Assembly (NCBI RefSeq): GCF_900104345.1
Contig: NZ_FNJN01000002.1
Location: 124,001 to 188,000, forward strand
Direction of reading: 5' to 3'
Length of the DNA: 64,000 bases
Source: Microbacterium testaceum StLB037
GTDB taxonomy: Bacteria > Actinomycetota > Actinomycetes > Actinomycetales > Microbacteriaceae
Shown: one piece after another, positions 34,108 to 42,473 of the stretch
How the letters are laid out: every line of letters starts with the position of its first letter
Position numbering within the stretch: the stretch's first letter is position 1
The notes under the pieces: generated by a model
What the model was told of the DNA's origin: nothing
The model's database searches: none
What the model saw: the letters and a program-made list of their open reading frames with translations, nothing else
Program-made: the position numbers and the translations under genes

Positions 34108-35139
34108 ATGAGCGGCGCACGCCTCGGATTCTTCACGCGGATCTTGGATGCCGGCACCGACGGCGACCGCTATCGAAAGGCGCTCGAGCAGGTCCGTTCC
34201 GCCGATCAGCTCGGATTCGCCTCCCTGTGGGTGGCGCAGCATCACTTCGATCGCGACGAGGGCGGCTTGCCGTCGCCGTTCCCGTTCCTCGCGGCGGCGG
34301 CCGTGCAGACCGAGCGCATCGCGCTGGGAACGGGGATCGTGACCCTCCCCATCGACGACCCCGTGCGCGTGGCCGAAGACGCCGCGTTCGTCGACGCCCT
34401 CAGCAGCGGGCGCGTGCAGCTGGGCATCGGGATGGGCGGCACACCCTCATCGTTCGCGGCGTTCGAGCGGTCGTCCGACGACCGCCGGGCGATTCAGGCG
34501 GCGCACGTCGAGGTGCTGCGCGACGCCTTCGCCGGGCGCGGCATCCGGAACACCGATCTGCGCCTCAACCCCCCGGCACCGCACCTCGGCGGTCGGCTCT
34601 GGCAGGCGACGTTCTCGGTCGATGGCGGCCGTCGTGCGGGGGCCGCCGGTGATGGACTGCTGCTCTCGCGCACGCAGCCGCGCGATGACGGTCACGATCT
34701 GCACGAGGTGCAGGTGCCGATCGTCGAGGCGTACCTCGCGGCACTCCCCCGCGGTGTCGCTCCGCGTGTCCTGGCGTCACGCACCGCCGTGGTCGTCGAC
34801 GCCGATCGCCGCGAGGAGGTGTGGGCGGGGGCGGATGCCGGCATCCGGCGCCTCGCGCGTACATTCCTCCAGCGGAATGCCGACGGTGACCTGCGCGATC
34901 TGGCGGCGCTCACCAACACCCACCTGGGCACGGTCGACGACGTCGTCGCGTCACTCCACAAAGATCGCACCCTGGAGCTCGCGACCGATGTGGCGTTCCA
35001 GGTGCACTCCGTCGATCCGGTCCACGAGGTGACACTCCGGTCGATCGAGCTCCTGGCGACCGAGGTCGCGCCTCAGCTCGGCCTGCGGACGGGCGCCGAG
35101 GCTGCGGACGAGCTCCGCGCGCTGGGCACCGCGGCCTGA
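34108..35139 (+). CDS. LLM-class luciferase-like monooxygenase
   Basis: 343 residues. LGFFTRILDAGTDGDRYRKA, LWVAQHHFDRDEGGLPSPFP, LGTGIVTLPIDDPVRVAEDA and RVQLGIGMGGTP are typical of the FMN-dependent luciferase-like group. I place the start at ATG 34108 because GGGAGGGA precedes it and family homology begins there. An in-frame ATG at 34039 sits exactly where a TAGCCT -10 box would start the transcript, so a longer form is possible. It lies 131 bases after sfnG on the same strand and probably belongs to the sulfur-scavenging group; substrate unknown. Confidence 0.85.
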   Translation: MSGARLGFFTRILDAGTDGDRYRKALEQVRSADQLGFASLWVAQHHFDRDEGGLPSPFPFLAAAAVQTERIALGTGIVTLPIDDPVRVAEDAAFVDALSSGRVQLGIGMGGTPSSFAAFERSSDDRRAIQAAHVEVLRDAFAGRGIRNTDLRLNPPAPHLGGRLWQATFSVDGGRRAGAAGDGLLLSRTQPRDDGHDLHEVQVPIVEAYLAALPRGVAPRVLASRTAVVVDADRREEVWAGADAGIRRLARTFLQRNADGDLRDLAALTNTHLGTVDDVVASLHKDRTLELATDVAFQVHSVDPVHEVTLRSIELLATEVAPQLGLRTGAEAADELRALGTAA

Positions 35140-35146
35140 CGACGCC

Positions 35147-36052
35147 TCATCCCACCCCGTCGAGCATCGCCTTCGACCACGCCGTCTGCTCCCTCAGCGC
35201 GTCGGCCAGGGCGACCACGGCGGGGATGCGCATCGAGTCGGCACGCACGACCATCCAGTAGGGCAGCCGCTCGGTCATCGTCTCGGGCAGCAGACGCTCG
35301 AGGTCGGCGTGGCGGTCGGCGACGAAGCACGGGAGCATGCCGATGCCGGCCCCGGCGCGCGTCGCCTCGACCTGCACGAGCACGTTCGTCGAGGTGACCC
35401 CGTCGCGCATGCGGGGCACGACGCGGCGGGGCAGATCGAGGGCCTCGACCTGGAGCATCGCGTCGACGAAGTACACGAGGCCGTGCGTCTGCAGCTCGTC
35501 GAGATCGCGTGGGCGCCCGTGGCGTTCGAGGTACGAGCGCGAGGCGTACATGCCGAGAGCGTACGAGCCCAGCTCGACGGTCGTCCCGCGCGAGGTCTGG
35601 GGCTGACCGACGACCACCTCGAGATCGAGGCCGGGGCGGTGCAGGGCGGCTCGGCGTTGGGCGGCGACGACCTCGACGACGAGATCCGGATGCCGTTCGC
35701 GCAGGCTCGCGATGGCGGGAGCGGCGATGTAGGCGCTGAACCCGTCGGTGGCCGACATGCGGACGACCCCCGACACCGGGTCGGGCTCAACTCCCCCGGC
35801 GGCGAGCTGCGACATCGCCGCCTCGATGCGCCCGGCGGTCTCGGCGGCGTGCGCACCCAGTGTCGTGAGCTCCCACCCGCGGCCGGATTGCGCGACGAGC
35901 CTGCCGCCCAGGGCCTCCTCGAGGGCGGCGATCCGCCGCGCGACGGTGGTGTGATCGACACCGCGCAGTTGTGCGGCCGCTGTGTACCGACCCGTGCGGG
36001 CCACGGCCAACAGCATCAGCAAGTCATCTGCGCGCACGCTTCCGGCATCCAT
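35147..36052 (-). CDS. LysR-family transcriptional regulator
   Basis: 301 residues. The N-terminal winged helix is DDLLMLLAVARTGRYTAAAQ, then VDHTTVARRIAALEEALGGRL. The effector domain starts at about residue 90 (GVVRMSATDGFSAYIAAPAI). ATG 36052 is used; the 13 earlier in-frame residues include no family sequence. Divergent from the MFS / 3-hydroxybutyrate dehydrogenase operon, with a TGTGCA-N4-TGCACA element directly at its 5-prime end. It likely senses the transported acid or a metabolite and controls both directions. Confidence 0.93.
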   Translation of the reverse strand: MDAGSVRADDLLMLLAVARTGRYTAAAQLRGVDHTTVARRIAALEEALGGRLVAQSGRGWELTTLGAHAAETAGRIEAAMSQLAAGGVEPDPVSGVVRMSATDGFSAYIAAPAIASLRERHPDLVVEVVAAQRRAALHRPGLDLEVVVGQPQTSRGTTVELGSYALGMYASRSYLERHGRPRDLDELQTHGLVYFVDAMLQVEALDLPRRVVPRMRDGVTSTNVLVQVEATRAGAGIGMLPCFVADRHADLERLLPETMTERLPYWMVVRADSMRIPAVVALADALREQTAWSKAMLDGVG

Positions 36053-36053
36053 G

Positions 36054-36069
36054 TGTGCAATTCTGCACA
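36054..36069. promoter_or_regulatory. Candidate LysR-type operator
   Basis: TGTGCA-ATTC-TGCACA, perfect 6-bp arms, two bases upstream of the lysR start and 88 bases before the MFS gene. Fits an autoregulatory LysR site; inferred from position. Confidence 0.5.
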
Positions 36070-36156
36070 GCGGGGGAGCGGGACTGGGCATTGTCGCGCG
36101 CCGCGGACCACCTCAGACTGAGGCGCGGTCGTCACCGTCGACACCGAAGGAGCAGC

Positions 36157-37551
36157 ATGGAACCCCCCACCGCCGCGTCGCGCCGCAGCGCAGACGCCCC
36201 CGCCTCGAACCGCATCCGTCGGGTCGTCGCCGCCTCGATGGCCGGCACGGTCGTCGAATGGTACGAATTCTTCCTCTACGCCACGGCCGCGAGCCTGGTC
36301 TTCGGCACGTTCTTCTTCCCCTCGTCCGGCTCGCCGCTCGACGGCATCATCGCCGCGTTCGTCACCTACGCTGTCGGCTTCATCGCGCGCCCCCTCGGCG
36401 GGATCGTATTCGGCCAGATTGGCGACCGCTTCGGCCGCAAGCCCACGCTGCAGGCCACGATCATCATCGTCGGCGTCGCGACCTTCCTCATGGGCTGCCT
36501 GCCCGGCTTCGCGAGCGTCGGCTACTGGGCTCCCGCGATGCTCGTCGCCCTGCGCTTCATCCAGGGCTTCGCGGTCGGCGGGGAGTGGGGCGGCGCAGTG
36601 CTGCTCGTGGCCGAGCAGAGCCCCGACCGTCGTCGCGCGTTCTGGTCGAGCTGGCCGCAGGCCGCCGTTCCGGTGGGCAATCTGCTGGCGACCCTCGTGC
36701 TGCTGATCACCTCGTTCGTGCTCAGCCCCGCCGCCTTCCTCGACTGGGGCTGGCGCATCGCGTTCTGGCTGTCGGCCGTGATCGTGCTCGTCGGCTTCTG
36801 GATCCGCCGCCACGTCGAAGAGGCCCCGATCTTCCTCGAGGCCAAGGCGCAGGTCGAGAAAGAGAAGGCGACGTCGTTCGGTGTCGTCGAGGTGCTGCGC
36901 CGCTACCCGAAGGGCGTCGTGCAGGCGATGGGCGTGCGCTTCGCCGAGAACATCGTCTACTACATCGTCGTCAGCTTCTCGATCGTCTACCTGAAGATCG
37001 TGCACTCGTACGACACCAGTCAGCTGCTGCTGGCCCTGCTGATCGCCCACATCGTGCACTTCGCCGTGATTCCGCCGCTCGGCCGCCTGTCCGACCGCGT
37101 CGGTCGCCGCCCGGTGTACCTCGCGGGGGCGGTCCTCAGCGCAACCTGGGCGTTCTTCGCCTTCCCGATGTTCGACACGCTCAACCCCGTGATGATCGTG
37201 CTCGCGGTGACGATCGGTCTGATCTTCCACGCCGGGATGTACGCCCCGCAGCCCGCGGTCATGGCCGAGCTGTTCCCGACCCGCATGCGCTACTCGGGCG
37301 TCTCGCTGGGCGCGCAGGTCACGGCGATCCTCGCGGGTTCGCTCGCCCCGATCCTGGCGACGCAGTGGCTGCGCGACTTCGGCTCGTGGCTGCCCATCGC
37401 GATCTACATCGTCGTGGCGTGCATCGTGACCTCGATCGCCGTGCTGTCGTTGAAGGAGACGCGGGGCATCTCGCTGCGCGACATCGACGCCGCCGACGCC
37501 GCACGCACCGCGGCGGCCCCGGCGACGACGGGGGTGAGGGGAGCCCGATGA
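36157..37551 (+). CDS. MFS metabolite:proton symporter
   Basis: 464 residues, 12 membrane segments. The MHS-family entry motif MAGTVVEWYEFFLYATAASL is at about residue 28, then the loop GDRFGRKPTL (MFS motif A), RFIQGFAVGGEWGGAVLL and RLSDRVGRRPVY. This group carries small carboxylates such as shikimate, ketoglutarate or hydroxy acids with H+. ATG 36157 has GAAGGAGCAGC upstream. It overlaps the 3-hydroxybutyrate dehydrogenase gene by ATGA, so uptake of 3-hydroxybutyrate or a relative is the likely job. Confidence 0.93.
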   Translation: MEPPTAASRRSADAPASNRIRRVVAASMAGTVVEWYEFFLYATAASLVFGTFFFPSSGSPLDGIIAAFVTYAVGFIARPLGGIVFGQIGDRFGRKPTLQATIIIVGVATFLMGCLPGFASVGYWAPAMLVALRFIQGFAVGGEWGGAVLLVAEQSPDRRRAFWSSWPQAAVPVGNLLATLVLLITSFVLSPAAFLDWGWRIAFWLSAVIVLVGFWIRRHVEEAPIFLEAKAQVEKEKATSFGVVEVLRRYPKGVVQAMGVRFAENIVYYIVVSFSIVYLKIVHSYDTSQLLLALLIAHIVHFAVIPPLGRLSDRVGRRPVYLAGAVLSATWAFFAFPMFDTLNPVMIVLAVTIGLIFHAGMYAPQPAVMAELFPTRMRYSGVSLGAQVTAILAGSLAPILATQWLRDFGSWLPIAIYIVVACIVTSIAVLSLKETRGISLRDIDAADAARTAAAPATTGVRGAR

Positions 37552-38297
37552 GCACCGACCTGACCGGCCGCCGCGCCCTCGTCACCGGGGGAGCGAGCGG
37601 GATCGGCGAAGCGATCGTCCGCGCCTTCGCCGGCGCCGGGGCCCACGTCACCGTCGCCGACGTGAACGGCGAACAGGCAGAGTGCGTGGCGGCCGAGGTC
37701 GGGGGCGAGGCGTGGCACGTCGACCTCTCCGACACGGCGGCCCTGCGCGAGCTGCACCTCGACGTCGACATCCTCGTCAACAACGCCGGCATCCAGCACG
37801 TCAGCCCCATCGAGGAGTTCGACCCCGAGCGTTTCTCGTTCATGCTGCGGCTCATGCTCGAGGCCCCGTTCCTGCTGATCCGCGCCGCCCTGCCCGGCAT
37901 GTACGAGCGCGGGTTCGGGCGGGTGCTGAACGTTTCGAGCGTGCACGGCATCCGCGCCTCGGAGTACAAGTCGGCGTACGTCACCGCCAAGCACGGCCTC
38001 GAGGGGCTGTCCAAGACCACCGCGCTCGAGGGCGGCCCGCACGGGGTGACGAGCGTGTGCATCGATCCCGGATACGTGCGCTCGCCGCTGGTCGAGAAGC
38101 AGATCGCCGATCAGGCCCGCACGCACGGCATCGCCGAGGGGCAGGTGCTCGAGACGATCCTGTTGAAGGATGCCGCGATCAAGCGCCTCGTCGAGCCCGC
38201 GGAGGTCGCCTCTCTCGCCCTATGGTTGGCGGGTCCGGATGCCGCGATGGTCACCGGCTCGAGTTACCTCATGGACGGCGGGTGGTCGGCGCACTGA
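37548..38297 (+). CDS. 3-hydroxybutyrate dehydrogenase (SDR family)
   Basis: 249 residues. Classical short-chain dehydrogenase: cofactor loop VTGGASGIGEAIV, acidic VADVNGEQ (NAD preference), NNAGIQHVSPIEEF, and the catalytic Ser (NVSSVHGIRASEYKSAYVTAKHG) with YxxxK. NNAGIQHV and the VHGIRASEYKSAYV stretch are characteristic of 3-hydroxybutyrate dehydrogenases, which make acetoacetate. ATG 37548 overlaps the transporter stop (ATGA). C-terminus VTGSSYLMDGGWSAH is standard. Confidence 0.9.
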   Translation: MSTDLTGRRALVTGGASGIGEAIVRAFAGAGAHVTVADVNGEQAECVAAEVGGEAWHVDLSDTAALRELHLDVDILVNNAGIQHVSPIEEFDPERFSFMLRLMLEAPFLLIRAALPGMYERGFGRVLNVSSVHGIRASEYKSAYVTAKHGLEGLSKTTALEGGPHGVTSVCIDPGYVRSPLVEKQIADQARTHGIAEGQVLETILLKDAAIKRLVEPAEVASLALWLAGPDAAMVTGSSYLMDGGWSAH

Positions 38298-38563
38298 CGG
38301 TCGGGGACGCCCCGGGGCCCGCAGCGGGTGAATTCTCTGTTCGCGGTCATCGCGAGAAGGCCTCCCGAACAGGAATATTTCCGCTCCTGGGGGGCTGAAC
38401 GCCGGAACGCATCCGACGGGAATCGGTACCCGGTGCCGTCTCCGGCGGGTTTCGGTCTCGTAAATATGCGCGGATCGGGTTTACCGTTGACACTTCCCCG
38501 GTCAAGGATGTCCGAGGGACTACGGCGCTTGTCGCAGTCGACACTTCACAGCAGAGGTAATTC

Positions 38564-40195
38564 ATGACACTGCACATCAGTGGGCGGGGCCGTCTCGGCC
38601 TCGTCATCGGCGCCTTCGGCGCCTCGGCCCTTGTTCTGGCAGGTTGCACGACCACCACCGGAGGCGGCGCCTCCGACGGCGGCTCGACCGACCCCCTCGT
38701 CATCGGCACCACCGACAAGATCACCTCGATCGACCCGGCCGGCTCGTACGACAACGGATCGTTCGCCGTCATGACGCAGATCTACCCCTTCCTCATGAAC
38801 AGCCAGTACGGCACGTCCGAGGTCACCCCCGACATCGCCGAGTCGGCCGAGTTCACCTCGCCGACCGAGTACACGGTCACGCTCAAGTCGGGCCTGAAGT
38901 TCGCGAACGGCCACGACCTCACGTCGTCCGACGTGAAGTTCTCGTTCGACCGCCAGGTCGCGATCAACGACCCGAACGGCCCCGCGTCGCTGCTGGGCAA
39001 CCTCGAGAGCGTCGCCGCTCCCGACGACACGACGGTCGTGTTCACGCTGAAGAACGGCAACGACCAGGTCTGGCCCCAGATCCTCTCGAGCCCCGCCGCG
39101 CCGATCGTCGACGAAGAGGTCTTCTCGGCCACCGCCGTCACCTCGGACGACGCGATCGTCGAGGGCAAGGCCTTCGCCGGTCAGTACACGATCGACTCGT
39201 ACAAGCCGAACGAGCTCATCTCGTACAAGCCGTACGCCGACTACATGGGGTCGCTTCCCAAGGCGGCCAACGGCGGCATCTCGACCAAGTACTACGCCGA
39301 CTCGTCGAACCTCAAGCTCGACGTGCAGTCGGGTGCGATCGACGTCGCCTACCGCAGCCTGAGCGCGACCGACGTCGCCGACCTGCAGAAGGACGACGCG
39401 GTCAAGGTCGTCGACGGCCCCGGCGGCGAGATCCGCTACATCGTCTTCAACTTCGACACCATGCCGTACGGCACGAAGACCCCCGATGCCGACGCCGCCA
39501 AGTCGCTCGCGATCCGTCAGGCCGCGGCCGACCTCGTCGACCGCCAGGCGATCGCGACCGACGTCTACAAGGACACCTACTCGCCGCTGTACTCCTACGT
39601 GCCGCAGGGTCTCGCGGGTGCCAACGAGGCGCTCAAGGACATGTACGGCGACGGCAGCGGCAAGCCCGACGCCGCCAAGGCCAAGGCGACCCTCGAGGCG
39701 GCCGGTCTGTCGACCCCCGTCACGCTGAACCTGCAGTATAACGGCGACCACTACGGCCCCTCGTCGGGTGACGAGTACGCCGCGGTCAAGGCGCAGCTCG
39801 AGAAGGACGGCCTGTTCACGGTCAACCTCGCGCAGACCGAGTGGGTGCAGTACACCAAGGACCGCAAGGCCGACGCGTACCCCGCGTACCAGCTCGGCTG
39901 GTTCCCGGATTACTCGGATGCCGACAACTACCTCACCCCGTTCTTCGCGAAGGACAACTTCCTGCTGAACCACTACGACAACGCCGAGGTTCAGAAGCTG
40001 CTCGTCGACCAGGCGACGCAGACCGACAAGACCACGCGTGAGCAGGAGATCGGCGAGATCCAGGACAAGGTGGCCGCCGACCTCTCGACGCTGCCGCTGC
40101 TCCAGGGCAAGCAGGTCGCGATCGTGGGCTCGAGCGTCGAGGGCGCCGTCCTCGACGGGTCGTTCAAGTTCCGCTACGCACCGCTGCACAAGTAA
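38564..40195 (+). CDS. ABC transporter substrate-binding lipoprotein (peptide/nickel family 5)
   Basis: 543 residues. Lipoprotein signal ending ALVLAGC (Cys28), then a Gly/Ser tether. Family-5 features: PLVIGTTDKITSIDPAGSYD, VTLKSGLKFANGHDLTSSDV and AIRQAAADLVDRQAIATDVY. Periplasm-equivalent receptor for an oligopeptide or similar ligand. AGAGG lies 8 bases before ATG 38564. First gene of a complete importer with two permeases and a fused ATPase; a strong hairpin after it probably makes it more abundant than the membrane parts. The 266-base upstream region shows TTGACA at 38487-38492 but no well-spaced -10. Confidence 0.95.
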   Translation: MTLHISGRGRLGLVIGAFGASALVLAGCTTTTGGGASDGGSTDPLVIGTTDKITSIDPAGSYDNGSFAVMTQIYPFLMNSQYGTSEVTPDIAESAEFTSPTEYTVTLKSGLKFANGHDLTSSDVKFSFDRQVAINDPNGPASLLGNLESVAAPDDTTVVFTLKNGNDQVWPQILSSPAAPIVDEEVFSATAVTSDDAIVEGKAFAGQYTIDSYKPNELISYKPYADYMGSLPKAANGGISTKYYADSSNLKLDVQSGAIDVAYRSLSATDVADLQKDDAVKVVDGPGGEIRYIVFNFDTMPYGTKTPDADAAKSLAIRQAAADLVDRQAIATDVYKDTYSPLYSYVPQGLAGANEALKDMYGDGSGKPDAAKAKATLEAAGLSTPVTLNLQYNGDHYGPSSGDEYAAVKAQLEKDGLFTVNLAQTEWVQYTKDRKADAYPAYQLGWFPDYSDADNYLTPFFAKDNFLLNHYDNAEVQKLLVDQATQTDKTTREQEIGEIQDKVAADLSTLPLLQGKQVAIVGSSVEGAVLDGSFKFRYAPLHK

Positions 40196-40204
40196 GACCG
40201 AATC

Positions 40205-40286
40205 GGCGCCTCGCGCGATTCCGCTCACCCGACGACCGGGGTCACGTACCCTCGGTCGTCGGGTGAGAGCGGAGCGATGAGGCGCC
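40205..40286. terminator. Large two-tier hairpin, attenuator between binding protein and permease
   Basis: Inner arms CTCACCCGACGACCG / CGGTCGTCGGGTGAG pair perfectly over 15 bp; outer arms GGCGCCTC / GAGGCGCC pair over 8 bp. Positioned 10 bases past the binding-protein stop. Likely partial terminator or mRNA-stabilising element that lowers permease expression relative to the receptor. Confidence 0.75.
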
Positions 40287-40315
40287 GTTCCCCCGTTGAG
40301 TGAGGTCTCTCCCGT

Positions 40316-41389
40316 ATGGTCACCGCCGTCGACGCTGCCGACATCGCCAAACCCGTCTCTCCCAAGGGCGGAGGACTGTGGCGTTACATCCTGGTCCGTC
40401 TGCTCCTGATCATCCCGACGGTGTTCATCCTCGTCACCGTGGTGTTCGTGCTCATGCGCATCACGGGCGACCCGATCACCGCCGCCCTCGGCGGCCGTCT
40501 TCCCCCCGATCAGCTCGCGGAGCGCATCGCGCAGGCCGGTTACGACCGGCCGCTGATCGTGCAGTACTTCGAGTACATCGGCGGCATCCTCCGCGGTGAC
40601 TTCGGCACGACGCTCACCGACAACCGTCCGGTGATCGAGATCCTGCTGCAGTACGGCTCCGCCACCCTCGAGCTCGCGATCTACGCGCTCTTCGTCGCGT
40701 TGCTCATCGGCATCCCCTTCGGTCTGATCGCCGCGTACAAGCGCGACCGCTGGCCCGACGCGACCCTGCGCATCGGGGCGATCCTCGGCTACGCGACGCC
40801 CATCTTCTTTGTCGGGCTGCTGCTCAAGCTCGTCTTCTCGGTGTGGCTGAGCGTCCTCCCGGTCGCCGGTCGTGCGAGCACCCGCACCGAGTTGAAGTTC
40901 GCCTCGATCGAGAACCCCACCGGCATCTACCTGCTCGATGCGATCCGCCTGGGCGACGGGGCGGCCGCGGGTGACGTCCTCATCCACGCGATCCTGCCCG
41001 GTGTGGCTCTCGGCATCTTGACGGCGGGGATCTTCCTGCGTCTGGTGCGCACGAACGTCATCGGCACCCTCGGTGCCCAGTACGTCACCTCGGCGCGCTC
41101 GCGCGGCGTGGGGGAGTACCGCCTGGTCACCAAGCACGCCTATCGTCCCGCGCTGATCCCGATCATCACCGTGATCGGCCTGCAGATCGCCCTGCTGCTG
41201 TCGGGTGCGGTGCTGACCGAGACGACGTTCGAGTGGAAGGGCCTCGGATTCATGCTCAGCGAGTACCTCAAGGCCCGTGACTTCGTGGCGGTGCAGGGCA
41301 TCGTCGTGATCATCGCCGTGCTGGTCGCCTTCACCAACTTCCTGGTCGACGTCATCGCGGCGATCATCGACCCGCGAGTGAGGTACTGA
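40316..41389 (+). CDS. ABC transporter permease, DppB type
   Basis: 357 residues. N-terminal RYILVRLLLIIPTVFILVTV and MRITGDPITAALGGRLPPDQ are typical of DppB/OppB. Six membrane segments and the EAA loop ARSRGVGEYRLVTKHAYRPA couple to the ATPase. C-terminus ITVIGLQIALLLSGAVLTET and VDVIAAIIDPRVRY complete the family pattern. Spaced one base from the second permease gene; part of the 38564-44161 operon. Confidence 0.95.
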   Translation: MVTAVDAADIAKPVSPKGGGLWRYILVRLLLIIPTVFILVTVVFVLMRITGDPITAALGGRLPPDQLAERIAQAGYDRPLIVQYFEYIGGILRGDFGTTLTDNRPVIEILLQYGSATLELAIYALFVALLIGIPFGLIAAYKRDRWPDATLRIGAILGYATPIFFVGLLLKLVFSVWLSVLPVAGRASTRTELKFASIENPTGIYLLDAIRLGDGAAAGDVLIHAILPGVALGILTAGIFLRLVRTNVIGTLGAQYVTSARSRGVGEYRLVTKHAYRPALIPIITVIGLQIALLLSGAVLTETTFEWKGLGFMLSEYLKARDFVAVQGIVVIIAVLVAFTNFLVDVIAAIIDPRVRY

Positions 41390-41390
41390 C

Positions 41391-42473
41391 ATGTCGGATG
41401 CCATGACCCCCGCCCTCTCCGACGACAGCGTGACGGTGCGCAAGGTGCCGCTTCGCGACCGCCTGCCGGTGATCTCGCACCTGCGCCGCAGCGTCGGCCT
41501 GCAGCGCACCATGCTCGTGCTCGGCCTCGTGATCACCACGGTGTTCCTGTTGACGGCTCTGTTCGCCCCTCTTCTCGCGCCCTACGGGTTCGCGCAGCAG
41601 GAGGCCGACGGTGTGAAGTTCGGCACCCAGCAAGCGCCCAGCGCGATGAACCTGCTCGGCACGACCGTCGGCGGGTACGACGTCCTCTCGCGCGTGATCT
41701 GGGGAGCGCAGACCGCGCTGCTCGTGATCCTCTGCGCGATCGCGTTCTCGATCTTCCTCGGCATCTTCCTGGGTCTCGTCGGCGGCTACTTCGGCGGCTG
41801 GCTGGACCGGATCCTCGTGGTGCTGTGCGACGCGATCTACGCGTTCCCCTCGCTGCTGCTCGCCATCGTCATGTCGATCGCGATCACCAAGGGGCAGTCG
41901 ACCCTGTGGGGTGGCATCCTGGCCACCGCCATCTCGATCACCGTGGTGTTCGTGCCGCAGTACTTCCGCGTGATCCGCGCCGAGGTGGTGCGCGTGAAGG
42001 CCGAGCCCTTCGTCGAGTCGGCGCGCGTGATCGGGGTGCCCACGGCACGCATCCTGCTGCGTCACGTGCTGCGCAACTCGACGCGCTCGCTGCCGGTCGT
42101 GGTCACGCTGAACGCCTCCGAGGCGCTGCTGACCCTGGCGGGCCTCGGCTTCCTCGGCTTCGGCATCGAGGCCACCGCCGCCGCCGAGTGGGGCTACGAC
42201 CTCAACCGCTCGGTGAGCGACGTGACCAGCGGAATCTGGTGGACGGCGATCCCGCCGGGAGTTGCGATCGTGCTCGCCGTGCTCGGCATCACCCTCGTCG
42301 GCGAGAGCCTCAACGACCTGAGCGACCCGCGTCTGCGCACGCGCCGCCGCGCGGGTCGCGCTCCCGCTCCCGTCACCGCGGTCGATCCGTCGACGTCTCC
42401 GGCCGAAGCCTCGACCACCGTGTCCCCCGCCGGGTCCCCGGCATCCGCCCCCTCCGATGGGAGCCCCTCATGA
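41391..42473 (+). CDS. ABC transporter permease, DppC type
   Basis: 360 residues. RTMLVLGLVITTVFLLTALF followed by FAPLLAPYGF is the DppC/OppC N-terminus. The EAA loop is ESARVIGVPTARILLRHVLR, and LNASEALLTLAGLGFLGFGI then EWGYDLN follow. The C-terminus is a 50-residue Pro/Ser/Ala tail, unusual for the family and possibly a linker. Its stop overlaps the ATPase start (ATGA). Confidence 0.95.
   Translation: MSDAMTPALSDDSVTVRKVPLRDRLPVISHLRRSVGLQRTMLVLGLVITTVFLLTALFAPLLAPYGFAQQEADGVKFGTQQAPSAMNLLGTTVGGYDVLSRVIWGAQTALLVILCAIAFSIFLGIFLGLVGGYFGGWLDRILVVLCDAIYAFPSLLLAIVMSIAITKGQSTLWGGILATAISITVVFVPQYFRVIRAEVVRVKAEPFVESARVIGVPTARILLRHVLRNSTRSLPVVVTLNASEALLTLAGLGFLGFGIEATAAAEWGYDLNRSVSDVTSGIWWTAIPPGVAIVLAVLGITLVGESLNDLSDPRLRTRRRAGRAPAPVTAVDPSTSPAEASTTVSPAGSPASAPSDGSPS

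Noticed and set aside
38546..41539. Very long open frame (997 codons) on the minus strand
   Set aside because: It is antisense to the clearly coding binding-protein and permease genes, is rich in Arg/Asp/Val from reversed GC-rich codons and shows no family. High GC leaves such shadows throughout the window.
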